A DNA stretch of 64,000 nucleotides, taken from JAVDCA01 sp035293985 (lineage in GTDB: Bacteria; Pseudomonadota; Alphaproteobacteria; Rhizobiales; Xanthobacteraceae). The position numbers and the translations under genes are program-made. The DNA is taken from positions 434,001 through 498,000 of the forward strand of contig DATGLS010000048.1 in the NCBI GenBank assembly GCA_035293985.1, given 5' to 3'. Shown here piece after piece: positions 17,648 to 26,246 of the stretch (positions are counted from its first letter, which is position 1; every line of letters begins with the position of its first letter). The notes beneath the pieces were generated by a model. That model saw only the letters and a list, made by a program, of their open reading frames with translations. It ran no database searches and was not told the origin of the DNA.

Positions 17648-19237
17648 TCAACCCGCGACGCTGCTCCACTGCGACGCCAGATGCTCGGCGCCGCGCAGCG
17701 AGAGCGCGAAGATCGTGTAGGTGGGGTTGGGCGCGCCTTCGGTCGGGAAGATGCCGGGGCCGGCGACGTAGAGATTGGCGATCTCGTGTGTCTGGCCGAA
17801 GCTGTCCACCACCGAGTTGCCCGCATCCGTGCCCATGATGGTGCCGCCGAACAGGTGGATGGTCGGCTGGTTGCCGCGCCCCGACCACGACTCCTTGGCG
17901 TCGGTCGCCTTGGCGATCTTGAGCCCTTCCTCGAAGTTGGCGTTCCACAAGTCGACCGCCGCTTGGTCGAACGAGTGGGTGAACCGGCCGAGCGGCATGC
18001 CGAACGCGTCCTTTTCGCTCGCGAGCTCGATGCGGTTCTCGATGTTCGGCATCTCCTCGCCGAATGCCGTGATACGGGTGAGCCCGCGCTTGGCTTTTTT
18101 CATAAAATCGGCGAGCGCCGGGCCGAACAGGTCGACGCGCGCATTGGCGATGCCGCCGAGATCGCTCGTCTTCTGCGCGGCGCCGGCGACGATGAAGGTC
18201 GAGCCGAACGCGGCGCCTTTCCCCTTGTGGGCGAGCTTGTCGTAGCGATCGTACGAGAAATACTGCGCGCCGACCGTGCCCATATGGTTCTCGATGTCCT
18301 CGTCGAACATCGCGAAGGTGCCCGAGGCGAAGTGCGCCATCATGTATTTGCCGAGCAGCCCGCTCTTGTTGGCAAGACCGTTCGGGTGCTTGTCATTGGA
18401 CGAGTTGAGCATCAGGCGCGGGTTCTGCCCGGCCCAGGCCGCGAGCACGACGACGCTCGCCTCCTGCACCTGCTTCTCGTGCTTGGCGTCGTAATATTCG
18501 ACGCCGGTGACCTTGGTGCCGGCCGCATTGGTGAGCACGCGCGTCACCGTCGAGAGCGCGCGCACCTCGGCGCCGGCCTTCTTGGCTTCGCCGAGATACG
18601 TCACCAGCGGATTGGCGAGCGCCCCGATCGGGCAGCCGACGTGGCACCAACCGTCATAAAGGCAGGCAGGGCGGCCCTTGTACGCGGTCGAGTTCATGCC
18701 GACCGCGTTCGGCCGCATGCGGATGCCGACCGACTCGAAGCCTTTGAGCCATACCTGGCCGTTCTTGAACGTCTTCATCGGCGGCATCGGATAGGGCTTG
18801 CCGGGCGGCCGCCAGATCTCCTCGGCCTTGGCGTCGCCGGAGACGCCGACGTCATCGGCGACACGGTCGTAGAAGGGCGCGACGTCGGCATAGTTGATCG
18901 GCCAGTCGAGCCCGCGGCCGTGCTCGCTCTTCACTTTGAAGTCATTCGGCATGAGCCTGGGAAAATTGGCGAAATAGTGCAGCGCCGCACCGCCGACGCC
19001 CCATCCGGCCTGATAGACGTAGCCGTACGGATTCTTGCCCTCGAGCAGCAGCGGGGCGCCGGGCGGTTTGACCCGCCGCCCCCAGATGTCCGAGCTGATC
19101 AAATCGGTGAGCTGCCAGTCCGGCCCGCTCTCGATCATCACCACCTTCTTGCCCGCCTTGGCGAGCACCGCCGCGTAGGTCGAGCCCGAGGCGCCGGCGC
19201 CGACGATGACGACGTCCACTTTTTCGTGCGTTGCCAT
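17648..19237 (-). CDS. GMC oxidoreductase, gluconate/glucose dehydrogenase-like
   Basis: A flavoprotein of 529 aa with the FAD-binding GAGASGS motif at the N-terminus (VDVVIVGAGASGS), the GMC region GWGVGGAALHYFANFPR, and a C-terminal FAD/substrate segment with His in PTIHLFGG and Asn in GAPNPTYTIFAL. The cysteine cluster CLYDGWCHVGC (near residue 190) resembles the iron-sulphur site reported for FAD-dependent glucose dehydrogenase. It has no signal peptide of its own; export would depend on the Tat-signal partner encoded five bases upstream. These complexes oxidise sugars or polyols in the periplasm. The usual cytochrome c subunit is not in the window. The substrate is not predictable. Confidence 0.88.
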   Translation of the reverse strand: MATHEKVDVVIVGAGASGSTYAAVLAKAGKKVVMIESGPDWQLTDLISSDIWGRRVKPPGAPLLLEGKNPYGYVYQAGWGVGGAALHYFANFPRLMPNDFKVKSEHGRGLDWPINYADVAPFYDRVADDVGVSGDAKAEEIWRPPGKPYPMPPMKTFKNGQVWLKGFESVGIRMRPNAVGMNSTAYKGRPACLYDGWCHVGCPIGALANPLVTYLGEAKKAGAEVRALSTVTRVLTNAAGTKVTGVEYYDAKHEKQVQEASVVVLAAWAGQNPRLMLNSSNDKHPNGLANKSGLLGKYMMAHFASGTFAMFDEDIENHMGTVGAQYFSYDRYDKLAHKGKGAAFGSTFIVAGAAQKTSDLGGIANARVDLFGPALADFMKKAKRGLTRITAFGEEMPNIENRIELASEKDAFGMPLGRFTHSFDQAAVDLWNANFEEGLKIAKATDAKESWSGRGNQPTIHLFGGTIMGTDAGNSVVDSFGQTHEIANLYVAGPGIFPTEGAPNPTYTIFALSLRGAEHLASQWSSVAG

Positions 19238-19242
19238 GGGGC

Positions 19243-19803
19243 TCACCACTTCTTGGTCGGCGCGATATGGGCCATGTAGGGAATGTCGAGCGACGCGTAG
19301 CCCGCCATGGTGCCGTAGACCACGTCGACCGCATCGCTGCGCATGACGAAGTAGACGAAGCCGCCGGGCGGGCCCTTCCAGCCGTCGATCTTGTTCTGGC
19401 GCATGGCGTCGACGAAGTCGTGCTGCGTGGCCGCGTCGAGCTGCGCGAACGGCTTGCCATGCTTGGCGGTGCTCGCCGTGTTGATGGCGCCGATGGCGGC
19501 GCGATAGAAATTGGCATAGGGCGGCTTGATGCTGAGGATGCGCGCCTCGAGCAGCGCCTCCCCGGCCGGAATGGAAATCTGCTGGTCGATGAAGTTGGCG
19601 ATGCCCTGCTGGCGCGCGCCGGGCACCAGCGTCTCGCCCATCGCCTCGATGGTCGCGGCCTCGTCGGGGTTCAAGGTGCGGAGCGGCACGCCTTCGGCGC
19701 GCGCCTGCGCGGGCGTCAGAAGCACCTCGGCGCCGCCGACCGTGAAGGCGAGCGCGCCGGCGCCAGCGCCCTTGACGAAGGCGCGTCGTTCGATCGCGTC
19801 CAT
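19243..19803 (-). CDS. Gluconate 2-dehydrogenase subunit 3 family, Tat signal
   Basis: 186 aa. A Tat signal (ERRAFVKGAGAGALAFTVGG) is followed by the small-subunit domain: LNPDEAATIEAMGETLVPGA, FIDQQISI, and the end GYASLDIPYMAHIAPTKKW. This subunit carries the partner dehydrogenase out through the Tat system and stabilises it. ATG 19803 has GGAGGAAAG directly upstream, which decides the start. The GMC gene follows five bases later, so the pair is translationally linked. Confidence 0.9.
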   Translation of the reverse strand: MDAIERRAFVKGAGAGALAFTVGGAEVLLTPAQARAEGVPLRTLNPDEAATIEAMGETLVPGARQQGIANFIDQQISIPAGEALLEARILSIKPPYANFYRAAIGAINTASTAKHGKPFAQLDAATQHDFVDAMRQNKIDGWKGPPGGFVYFVMRSDAVDVVYGTMAGYASLDIPYMAHIAPTKKW

Positions 19804-19965
19804 GCTTTCCTCCCTGACCGCCCATGTCGGGCAGCCGCGACCGTTGTTGTCACGGGTTGGCGCGAAGTGAACGCCAAGCAACAGGTCGAATCAAGTCGTG
19901 TCGACGCCGCTCGCGACCGATCTGGCAAAGGCCAGGCAAAGGCGCGCCGAGCGGCGCCAAGGGCG

Positions 19966-19993
19966 CAAAGCCTGTGCACCAAAGCCTGTGCAC
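19966..19993. repeat. Tandem pair of CAAAGCCTGTGCAC
   Basis: Two perfect back-to-back 14-bp copies (19966-19979 and 19980-19993) in the divergent promoter region between the Tat small-subunit gene and the DUF805 gene. A palindrome follows six bases later. The pair may be an activator or repressor site. Confidence 0.5.
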
Positions 19994-19999
19994 TACCTC

Positions 20000-20017
20000 T
20001 TGCCAAGCGCTTGGCAA
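20000..20017. promoter_or_regulatory. Perfect 18-bp palindrome TTGCCAAGCGCTTGGCAA
   Basis: A gapless perfect palindrome of the size and symmetry of operators for LacI- or TetR-type regulators. It lies 44 bases before the DUF805 start and about 200 bases before the divergent dehydrogenase genes. The regulator is not in the window, so which side it controls is unknown. Confidence 0.55.
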
Positions 20018-20060
20018 TTAGAGAACCTTACGCACGTCTTTTTGCAGGGGGAGGCGCGTC

Positions 20061-20747
20061 ATGGCCGATGCTTCGACGCAATGCTACTTTCTCGACAGCG
20101 CGCGCAATCAACAGGGGCCGGTGTCGGGCGGCGACATTGCCCGTCTGATCCGCAACGGCACGATCAACCGTGATACCCTGATGTGGTACCCGGGGATGGC
20201 GGATTGGCGCCCGGCCGTACAGATCAGCGAGTTCGCCTCGCTGTTCGGCGCACCCGCCTCGCCGACGCGGCCGCCGCCGTCCATGCCGTCGATGCGGCCG
20301 GCGATGCAGTCGGAGACATTCGGTGGCTACGAAAATCAGGGGACGGGCGGCTATAATCAGGGGACAAGCGGGGCGCCGAAGGCCGTGGGGTTCGGCGGCG
20401 CCATCTCGATGTGCTTGGGCAAATACGCCAACTTCAGTGGCAGGGCCAGCCGATCGGAATTCTGGTTCTGGGTGCTTTTCCAAGTCCTCCTTTCACTTGT
20501 CGTCGTAGTCGTCGGCGGGCTCATCACCGTTGTAAGCCCGGACGCCGGACGCTTGATTACGCTGTTGGGCTACGGAGTGATCATATTGGGGCTCTTTCTT
20601 CCCGGCCTCGCCGTATCCGTCAGGCGGCTGCACGACACCGACCGAAGCGGGTGGTGGCTGTTGCTCGATTTCGTGCCGCTCGGCGGCATCGTCTTGCTGA
20701 TCTTCTGGTGCCTGCCGGGGACCGAGGGCCCGAACCGATTCGGATGA
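20061..20747 (+). CDS. GYF-DUF805 membrane protein, 228 aa
   Basis: The N-terminal 60 residues form a GYF-2 domain (YFLDSARNQQGPVSGGDIARL and MWYPGMADWRPA). A Gly/Pro/Gln-rich linker follows, then a DUF805 domain (SGRASRSEFWFW) with four predicted helices and the family motif VRRLHDTDRSGWWLLL. It ends PGTEGPNRFG. GYF domains usually bind proline-rich partners; DUF805 proteins are inner-membrane proteins of unknown function. The ribosome site GGGGGAGG lies about ten bases before ATG 20061. Confidence 0.85.
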   Translation: MADASTQCYFLDSARNQQGPVSGGDIARLIRNGTINRDTLMWYPGMADWRPAVQISEFASLFGAPASPTRPPPSMPSMRPAMQSETFGGYENQGTGGYNQGTSGAPKAVGFGGAISMCLGKYANFSGRASRSEFWFWVLFQVLLSLVVVVVGGLITVVSPDAGRLITLLGYGVIILGLFLPGLAVSVRRLHDTDRSGWWLLLDFVPLGGIVLLIFWCLPGTEGPNRFG

Positions 20748-20788
20748 CCGCCTGGTCCTGGTGAAACGTCGGCGCGGTTGTGCGCCGG

Positions 20789-20862
20789 TCAATCCGGCTT
20801 CCCCGCCAGATTGAGGCGGATGTGCAGCTCGCGCGCAGCTGCTTCCGCGTCACTTCCGAGGG
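20789..20862 (-). pseudogene. Displaced copy of the aspS 3' end
   Basis: 20807-20862 aligns with the last coding bases of aspS (21387-21440), same orientation: by hand count 48 of 54 aligned bases match, with a two-base insertion that breaks the frame. The following bases still end in a stop, giving ELHIRLNLAGKPD against ELHIRLNLPAKSE in the intact gene. It is separated from aspS by the 129-aa secreted-protein gene. Confidence 0.75.
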
Positions 20863-20874
20863 CGACGCCCTGCT

Positions 20875-21264
20875 TCAGCAGCGATGGAACTCCTGCTCGG
20901 GTCCCATGTCGCCGGTCTCGTTGGCATGCTTGTACATGGTCCGGCCGTCGCTGGAGAACTTCCAGTAGACCGTGTTGCCGCCGCCGCTCCAGATGATGTT
21001 GATCCAATCCGGGCTCGCCTCGACGCGCGCGATGTGGAGGACGTTCGGCCGGCCCCTGCCGCCGCGTGCGGTGACGCTCAGCCTGTCGCTAGCGAAGACA
21101 TATTCGAGGTCGACGCCCGGCCCTCCGCACCAATGGCCGATCAGATCGTCCATCGACCGATCAGCCGCCGCCGCCGGTCCACATGCGGCCGCGATCGCGC
21201 CGACGACAGCCAGCGGAAGAACCCAAAAACGGGCACGCTTCGCCGAACACTCGATCTCCATCAT
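20875..21264 (-). CDS. Small secreted protein, 129 aa
   Basis: A signal peptide (basic MMEIECSAKRARFW then LPLAVVGAIAAACGPAAAADR) precedes a beta-rich domain with SMDDLIGHWCGGPGVDLEYVF, ARVEASPDWINIIWSGGGNTVYWKF and YKHANETGDMGPEQEFHRC. The two mature cysteines could form a disulphide. I do not recognise the family. The gene lies between intact aspS and a broken copy of the aspS 3' end, so it was probably inserted there. Confidence 0.75.
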   Translation of the reverse strand: MMEIECSAKRARFWVLPLAVVGAIAAACGPAAAADRSMDDLIGHWCGGPGVDLEYVFASDRLSVTARGGRGRPNVLHIARVEASPDWINIIWSGGGNTVYWKFSSDGRTMYKHANETGDMGPEQEFHRC

Positions 21265-21368
21265 CGTCTCTCGCCACCGTTCGCGCCGTGACCGCCCCAC
21301 CCCTGCGCAGTCATCGCGCAAGCGCAGCTCGCCCACAAGACCCAATCGGGTCTGCAGGCGGACGTGGA

Positions 21369-23168
21369 CTACTCGGACTTGGCCGGCAGATTGAGCCTGA
21401 TGTGCAGCTCGCGCAGCTGCTTCTGCGTCACCTCGGAAGGCGCGCCCATCAGCAGGTCCTCGGCGCGCTGGTTCATCGGAAACAGCACGACCTCGCGCAG
21501 GTTCTCCTCGCCGGCGAGCAGCATGACGATGCGGTCGATGCCGGGCGCGATGCCGCCATGCGGCGGCGCGCCGTACGAGAGCGCGCGCAGCATGCCGCCG
21601 AACTTCGCCTCGAGCACATCCTCGCCGTAGCCCGCGATCGCGAACGCCTTCTTCATCACGTCGGGCCGATGATTGCGGATCGCGCCGGAGGAGAGCTCGA
21701 TGCCGTTGCAAACGATGTCGTACTGGATCGCCTTCAGGCCGAGGATCTTCTCGCTGTCGGCGGGGTCGAGCGCGATGAACTCGTCCGGCGTGAGGTTCGG
21801 CATGGAGAACGGGTTGTGCGAGAAGTCGATCTTCTTCTCCTCCTCGTTCCACTCGTACATCGGGAAGTCGACGATCCAGCAGAACTCGAAGCGGTCCTTG
21901 GCGATGAGGTTGAGCTCCTCGCCCACCTTCGTGCGCGCGAGGCCCGCGAAGCGGACGAACTCCTTCGGCTTGCCGGCAACGAAGAACACCGCATCGCCGA
22001 CGCCCAGACCGAGCTGCTTGCGCATCGCCTCGGTGCGCTCGACGCCGAGATTACGCGCCACCGGCCCGGCGCCGCCCTCCTCGCCCTCGCGCCAGAAGAT
22101 GTAGCCGAGCCCCTTTTGGCCCTCGCCCTGCGCCCATGAGTTCATGCGATCGCAGAACGCGCGGTTGCCGCCGGTCGGCGCCGGGATCGCCCACACTGCA
22201 GCGGCACGGTCCTCGAGGATGCTGGCGAAAACCTTGAAGCCGGACCCGCGAAACGTCTCGCTCACGTCCGCCATCTTGATCGGGTTGCGCAGATCGGGCT
22301 TGTCGCTGCCGTACTGGCGGATCGCGTCCGCGTACGGGATGAGCGGAAACTTCTGCGTCACCGGCTTGCCGTCCGCGAACTCCTCGAACACGCCGCGCAT
22401 GACCGGCTCGACCGCAGCAAAAACATCCTCTTGGGTGACGAAGCTCATCTCCAGGTCGAGCTGGTAGAACTCGCCGGGCGAGCGGTCGGCACGGGCATCC
22501 TCATCGCGGAAGCAGGGCGCGATCTGGAAGTAGCGATCGAAGCCCGAGATCATGACCAGCTGCTTGAACTGCTGCGGCGCCTGCGGCAGGGCGTAGAACT
22601 TGCCGGGATGGATGCGCGACGGCACCAGGAAGTCGCGCGCACCCTCGGGCGACGACGCGGTCAGAATCGGCGTCTGGAACTCGAAGAAGCCGCTCTCGCG
22701 CATGCGCCGGCGGATCGACTCGATCACCTGCCCGCGCAGGATGATGTTGCGATGCAGCCGCTCGCGCCGCAGGTCGAGGAAGCGGTATTTGAGCCGGATG
22801 TCCTCCGGATACTCCTGGTCGCCGAACACCGGCAGCGGCAGCTCGCCCGCGGGCCCGAGCACCTCGATCGCGCGGCTGTAGACCTCGACCTCGCCGGTCG
22901 GCAGATCCGGGTTGACGGTGCCGGCGGGGCGCGCCCGAACCTTGCCGTCGAAGCGCACCACCCACTCGGCGCGCAGCTTTTCGGCCGTCTTGAAGGCGGG
23001 CGAATCCGGATCGACCACCACTTGGGTGATGCCGTAATGGTCGCGCAGGTCGATGAACAGCACACCGCCATGGTCGCGGATGCGATGGCACCAGCCCGAG
23101 AGGCGGACCTCGCGGCCGATGTCACTCGCGCGAAGCGCGCCGCAGGTGTCGGTGCGGTAACGGTGCAT
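21369..23168 (-). CDS. aspS: Aspartate-tRNA ligase
   Basis: Charges tRNA(Asp); in bacteria with GatCAB it may also mischarge tRNA(Asn). The 599-aa protein has the N-terminal anticodon-binding OB fold (REVRLSGWCHRIRDHGG), class II motif 2 (CFRDEDARADRSPGEF, about residue 220), the bacterial GAD insertion in the middle (about 295-420) and motif 3 GIAPGIDRIVMLLAG (about residue 535). Length is normal. AAGG precedes ATG 23168. Its 3' end exists in a second broken copy at 20789-20862. The usual neighbour rnd is about 7 kb away, with accessory genes between. Confidence 0.97.
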   Translation of the reverse strand: MHRYRTDTCGALRASDIGREVRLSGWCHRIRDHGGVLFIDLRDHYGITQVVVDPDSPAFKTAEKLRAEWVVRFDGKVRARPAGTVNPDLPTGEVEVYSRAIEVLGPAGELPLPVFGDQEYPEDIRLKYRFLDLRRERLHRNIILRGQVIESIRRRMRESGFFEFQTPILTASSPEGARDFLVPSRIHPGKFYALPQAPQQFKQLVMISGFDRYFQIAPCFRDEDARADRSPGEFYQLDLEMSFVTQEDVFAAVEPVMRGVFEEFADGKPVTQKFPLIPYADAIRQYGSDKPDLRNPIKMADVSETFRGSGFKVFASILEDRAAAVWAIPAPTGGNRAFCDRMNSWAQGEGQKGLGYIFWREGEEGGAGPVARNLGVERTEAMRKQLGLGVGDAVFFVAGKPKEFVRFAGLARTKVGEELNLIAKDRFEFCWIVDFPMYEWNEEEKKIDFSHNPFSMPNLTPDEFIALDPADSEKILGLKAIQYDIVCNGIELSSGAIRNHRPDVMKKAFAIAGYGEDVLEAKFGGMLRALSYGAPPHGGIAPGIDRIVMLLAGEENLREVVLFPMNQRAEDLLMGAPSEVTQKQLRELHIRLNLPAKSE

Positions 23169-23375
23169 GGCGAACCTTCTAGGAGCCGAGAAAAATCGGG
23201 CCGAATCCGAGACATATCGGGGGCGGCCGCAGGCGAGCGGAAGGTGCATGGCCCCCCTGGTTTGTCAAGAATTCCCCCCTCTCGCGAGGGCCCGGGATAT
23301 CTACGCAGTCCTCACCCAAGGGAACGGGAAACTGCCAGCCAAGATGCCCCGCAAATGGCTAGCGCGAAAACCGTC

Positions 23376-23481
23376 ATGACCCCTCGCTGATCGCGCACGA
23401 GTCGAGACACGTGCTCCCAGGCACCCAGAACGACCATCTCTCGGCCGCCCTGGCCGGGGCGCAGAAGCGCATCCGCACAAT
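23376..23481 (+). pseudogene. Broken 5' fragment of the ThDP-enzyme gene
   Basis: This stretch aligns with the start of the intact gene at 26268-26400. After ATGACC, with an internal deletion of about 20 bases, it reads SLIAH...LPGTQNDHLSAALAGAQK against SLVAH...LPGIQNDHLFDALYRAQN. It has lost a continuous frame and stops at the 3' end of the triple-barrel gene, four bases away. Confidence 0.75.
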
Positions 23482-23485
23482 CGGA

Positions 23486-25939
23486 TCAGCGCTGGGAAAA
23501 CATCGAGCCCAGGGTGGCGAGGTCGAACCTGTAGTTCACACCAGCCCTTACCAAGTCGATGCTCTGCCGCACGGCGATCGTCTGGGCACCAATCACCGCG
23601 ACCGTCGGGAACGTCACGGACGTGCTTGGAATCCCGATGTGGTCGTATTCCAAGAACGAGGTCCAATGGTCAGCGAGGCCATATTCAACGCCGCCGCCGA
23701 TCGTCCAGCCCCACGTGGACACGCCGGCGTTGCCGGTACCGAGCGTGAGCACGCCGGTGTTCGCGTTGAGCGCATAGGTCGTATCAGTCAAGGCAGCGCC
23801 GCCCTTGACGTAGGCGAGCGCGCGATTCCAGGCGTAGCCGAACCTCCCGGTGATGCTGGCGAGTGAATTGACGTTCCGCGTGCAGTTGACGCCGCCGATT
23901 CCAGAAAAACAGGTATTCGTGCCGCGCAGATGTGCGGCCGTGGCATCGAGCTCGCCGCCATAGACCCAGTTGCCGATCTGAAAGTTGAGTCCGATCTGCC
24001 CGCCGCCGAGCGGCCCGGTGGCATGCGTGGTATCGCCGAAGCCCGCGATGTTTGCCGCGCCGCCGCCGGCGGGAATGAAATCGCTTCCGAACGGATCGGA
24101 CCAGCGGTCGTCACCCCAACCGCCGCCCAGGTGTCCGCCCACGTAGAGGCCAGACCACCACATCGGCGCCCGGGCGAGCACTGGCGCCTTGGTCGGCATC
24201 CCCGAGTCGAATGCGTGGCTAGTGTCGCCCCAGTGATAGCTCGCCTGCAGGAAAGCGCCGTAGCGCTCGATATTGAAACGCCCCGGCTCGACCGCGTTGG
24301 GAGAGCCGCCGCCGAGGAAATCAAACGTCAGGGGCCCGGTGTTCATGTTCAAGGCCCAGTAACGGCCGCCGATGCCGACATTCCACGCATCGGTGACCTT
24401 GTAGTCGAGTATCGCCTCGAGCATCACGCCGTCCCCGCTGTTCGAAGCGTCGGACACGAGAAGCATGCGGTGGTCATGATCGTCCAGCCCGTTGAACGTG
24501 ACCCATGGCACGTAGGCCGCGTCGGCGGTCAGCCGAAGGCGATCGGTCAACATGAATTGCGTGGACAAGCCGATCCGCAGGGATTGGAAGCGATCGTCGT
24601 CGCCAATGCCGAGGAAATTCGGGGGAAACGGGTCAGCCGGTGTGCAGTGAAGATCGCCGGCGAGCTGGGAGCACCCGAAAGTGCTCACTTGCTGCCGAAA
24701 GTAGTTGTATCCGATGATTGGACCCACCCGGGCATCGGCTGTCTTGAGCAGCGAATACCCGATATCAATCGTCGCGTAGCCGACGCTGCCGGAATTACGG
24801 TCCTCCAGCGTCCGCGAGTAGGCCGCGTCGGCGGGAAAATCCTCGTCGAACATGTTTCCATGAGTGATGCCGCCGCCACCCAGGAATCCTTTGACGAAGA
24901 GTCCGTTGGCGTGATCGACGCGCGCGAACACCTCGCCCGAATAGGCGTCATCGTTGTAGGTGAGCCGCGACACCAGGGTATTGTTATCAAGCTCCTGTAC
25001 CCCGAACGTGCCTGTGCTGAACCAGACACGTGAGCCTGTCTCAATCTCCCAATTGCGCCTGTTCAGCCAGGTCAAGCCGAAGCTCGGCCCGCTCCCCGCC
25101 ATGGCGTACGCGCCTGAACGCCCCGGACCAAAGCGATAGTTGAGGCCTACCCGTGCAATGTCGGCGCTGAGATCGATCGAATGGCTGAACGCCTGATTCG
25201 GGAAAAAAGGGACAATGGTGTTGCCGGTGATCGTCGCGGCGGTGTTGCCGAAGCCTACGTGAAGATATTCGGCCTTGACGCTCAGCCGATCGCTGAGCCT
25301 GGACTCCACACCCGCGCCAACCGTGTAGCCGGTCTTCGTCGCGCTGACATTGCCCGACTCGAACGAGCCCAGGCTGTCGGCGAAGAGAAGGTTGGCATTG
25401 AGATGCGTCACCGCGAGGCCGCCGGTTGCGTAGAGCAGCCAGTTGTCCACCGTATAGCCGACACGCGGGCGCACCGTGAGCAGCCAGTTGCCGTTGGCAT
25501 AGGAGCTGACGACGAACTGGGATCCCAGCACGCCCAGCACCGCTCCCGGATAGGGCATGCCACCGCTGTTGGCCGCGCCGTTGAGATGCAGCGCCTCGAG
25601 ATCGGCTTCGACGCCGAGCACAAATGGGCCCGCCTGCCAATTGTAGCCGCCCTCGATTCCGGCCTCGAAACCGGCGGGGCTAATGCGCTGCGTGCCAGCG
25701 GCCGTGACCGTCGCGGCTTGGGCCGGGCTGAGGTAGAAGCCCCCGGCGTTCGTTCCACCACTGGTCGATGTGCGGGAATCGAATGAGCCCCAGGCAGCAC
25801 CTGCGGTGACGCCAGCGTAGAAACCAGTCCAATCGGCAGGGCTTGCGGGCAGCGGTTTGAACGGAAGATCCGCCGCTCGGGCCGGACAACCGCCGATCCA
25901 GACGACAACCGCAACGATAGCAAGAGCGCCGCGCGCCAT
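23486..25939 (-). CDS. Outer-membrane protein with three tandem beta-barrel units
   Basis: 817 aa with a signal peptide (MARGALAIVAVVVWIGG...ARA). The first unit (about 35-270) is an Omp25/RopB-type porin-like barrel beginning DWTGFYAGVTAGAAWG and ending VGLNYRFG. The middle unit (about 285-570) has strands such as YSGEVFARVDHANGLFVKGF and YVPWVTFNGLDDHDHRM that recall omptin-type barrels. The third (about 585-817) repeats the Omp25 pattern, from MWWSGLYVGGHLGGGWG to AGVNYRFDLATLGSMFSQR. Single barrels of these kinds are usually separate proteins, so this is a triple fusion or tandem expansion. AGGGG precedes ATG 25939. The gene sits between a broken and an intact copy of the ThDP-enzyme 5' end. 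Enzymatic activity of the middle unit is not shown. Confidence 0.88.
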   Translation of the reverse strand: MARGALAIVAVVVWIGGCPARAADLPFKPLPASPADWTGFYAGVTAGAAWGSFDSRTSTSGGTNAGGFYLSPAQAATVTAAGTQRISPAGFEAGIEGGYNWQAGPFVLGVEADLEALHLNGAANSGGMPYPGAVLGVLGSQFVVSSYANGNWLLTVRPRVGYTVDNWLLYATGGLAVTHLNANLLFADSLGSFESGNVSATKTGYTVGAGVESRLSDRLSVKAEYLHVGFGNTAATITGNTIVPFFPNQAFSHSIDLSADIARVGLNYRFGPGRSGAYAMAGSGPSFGLTWLNRRNWEIETGSRVWFSTGTFGVQELDNNTLVSRLTYNDDAYSGEVFARVDHANGLFVKGFLGGGGITHGNMFDEDFPADAAYSRTLEDRNSGSVGYATIDIGYSLLKTADARVGPIIGYNYFRQQVSTFGCSQLAGDLHCTPADPFPPNFLGIGDDDRFQSLRIGLSTQFMLTDRLRLTADAAYVPWVTFNGLDDHDHRMLLVSDASNSGDGVMLEAILDYKVTDAWNVGIGGRYWALNMNTGPLTFDFLGGGSPNAVEPGRFNIERYGAFLQASYHWGDTSHAFDSGMPTKAPVLARAPMWWSGLYVGGHLGGGWGDDRWSDPFGSDFIPAGGGAANIAGFGDTTHATGPLGGGQIGLNFQIGNWVYGGELDATAAHLRGTNTCFSGIGGVNCTRNVNSLASITGRFGYAWNRALAYVKGGAALTDTTYALNANTGVLTLGTGNAGVSTWGWTIGGGVEYGLADHWTSFLEYDHIGIPSTSVTFPTVAVIGAQTIAVRQSIDLVRAGVNYRFDLATLGSMFSQR

Positions 25940-26246
25940 GAGAACCCCTGTCGCACAGCGTTCTGCAACAGACTACGTCGAACGTACAGCCAATCGGGTC
26001 CTCGCGACACTGCCCTCAACGGGCGCTGCAGCAATTTGCCTTGCCCCGTTGCAAAGAAACAACAAATCTCGCCTCGAACCTCTCGCATCACTCGCCGGTC
26101 TGCCGGCGAACGGCACAGCGTCCCGGCGATTCAAGCCATGCTCCGTTCGGGACAATCCCGGTCGCCTACCACGATCCGCCCCCTCGACAGCTGGGCGGCG
26201 ATCTGCACAGTCAGGTGCAGAAGGATCCTGTCTGGGCGCGACATTA
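25940..26246. promoter_or_regulatory. Divergent promoter region, outer-membrane and ThDP genes
   Basis: 307 bp between the leftward outer-membrane gene and the rightward ThDP-enzyme gene, with no gene of its own. A perfect hairpin TCGCCGG-TCTG-CCGGCGA lies at 26092-26109. I see no clear -35/-10 pair. Confidence 0.4.
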
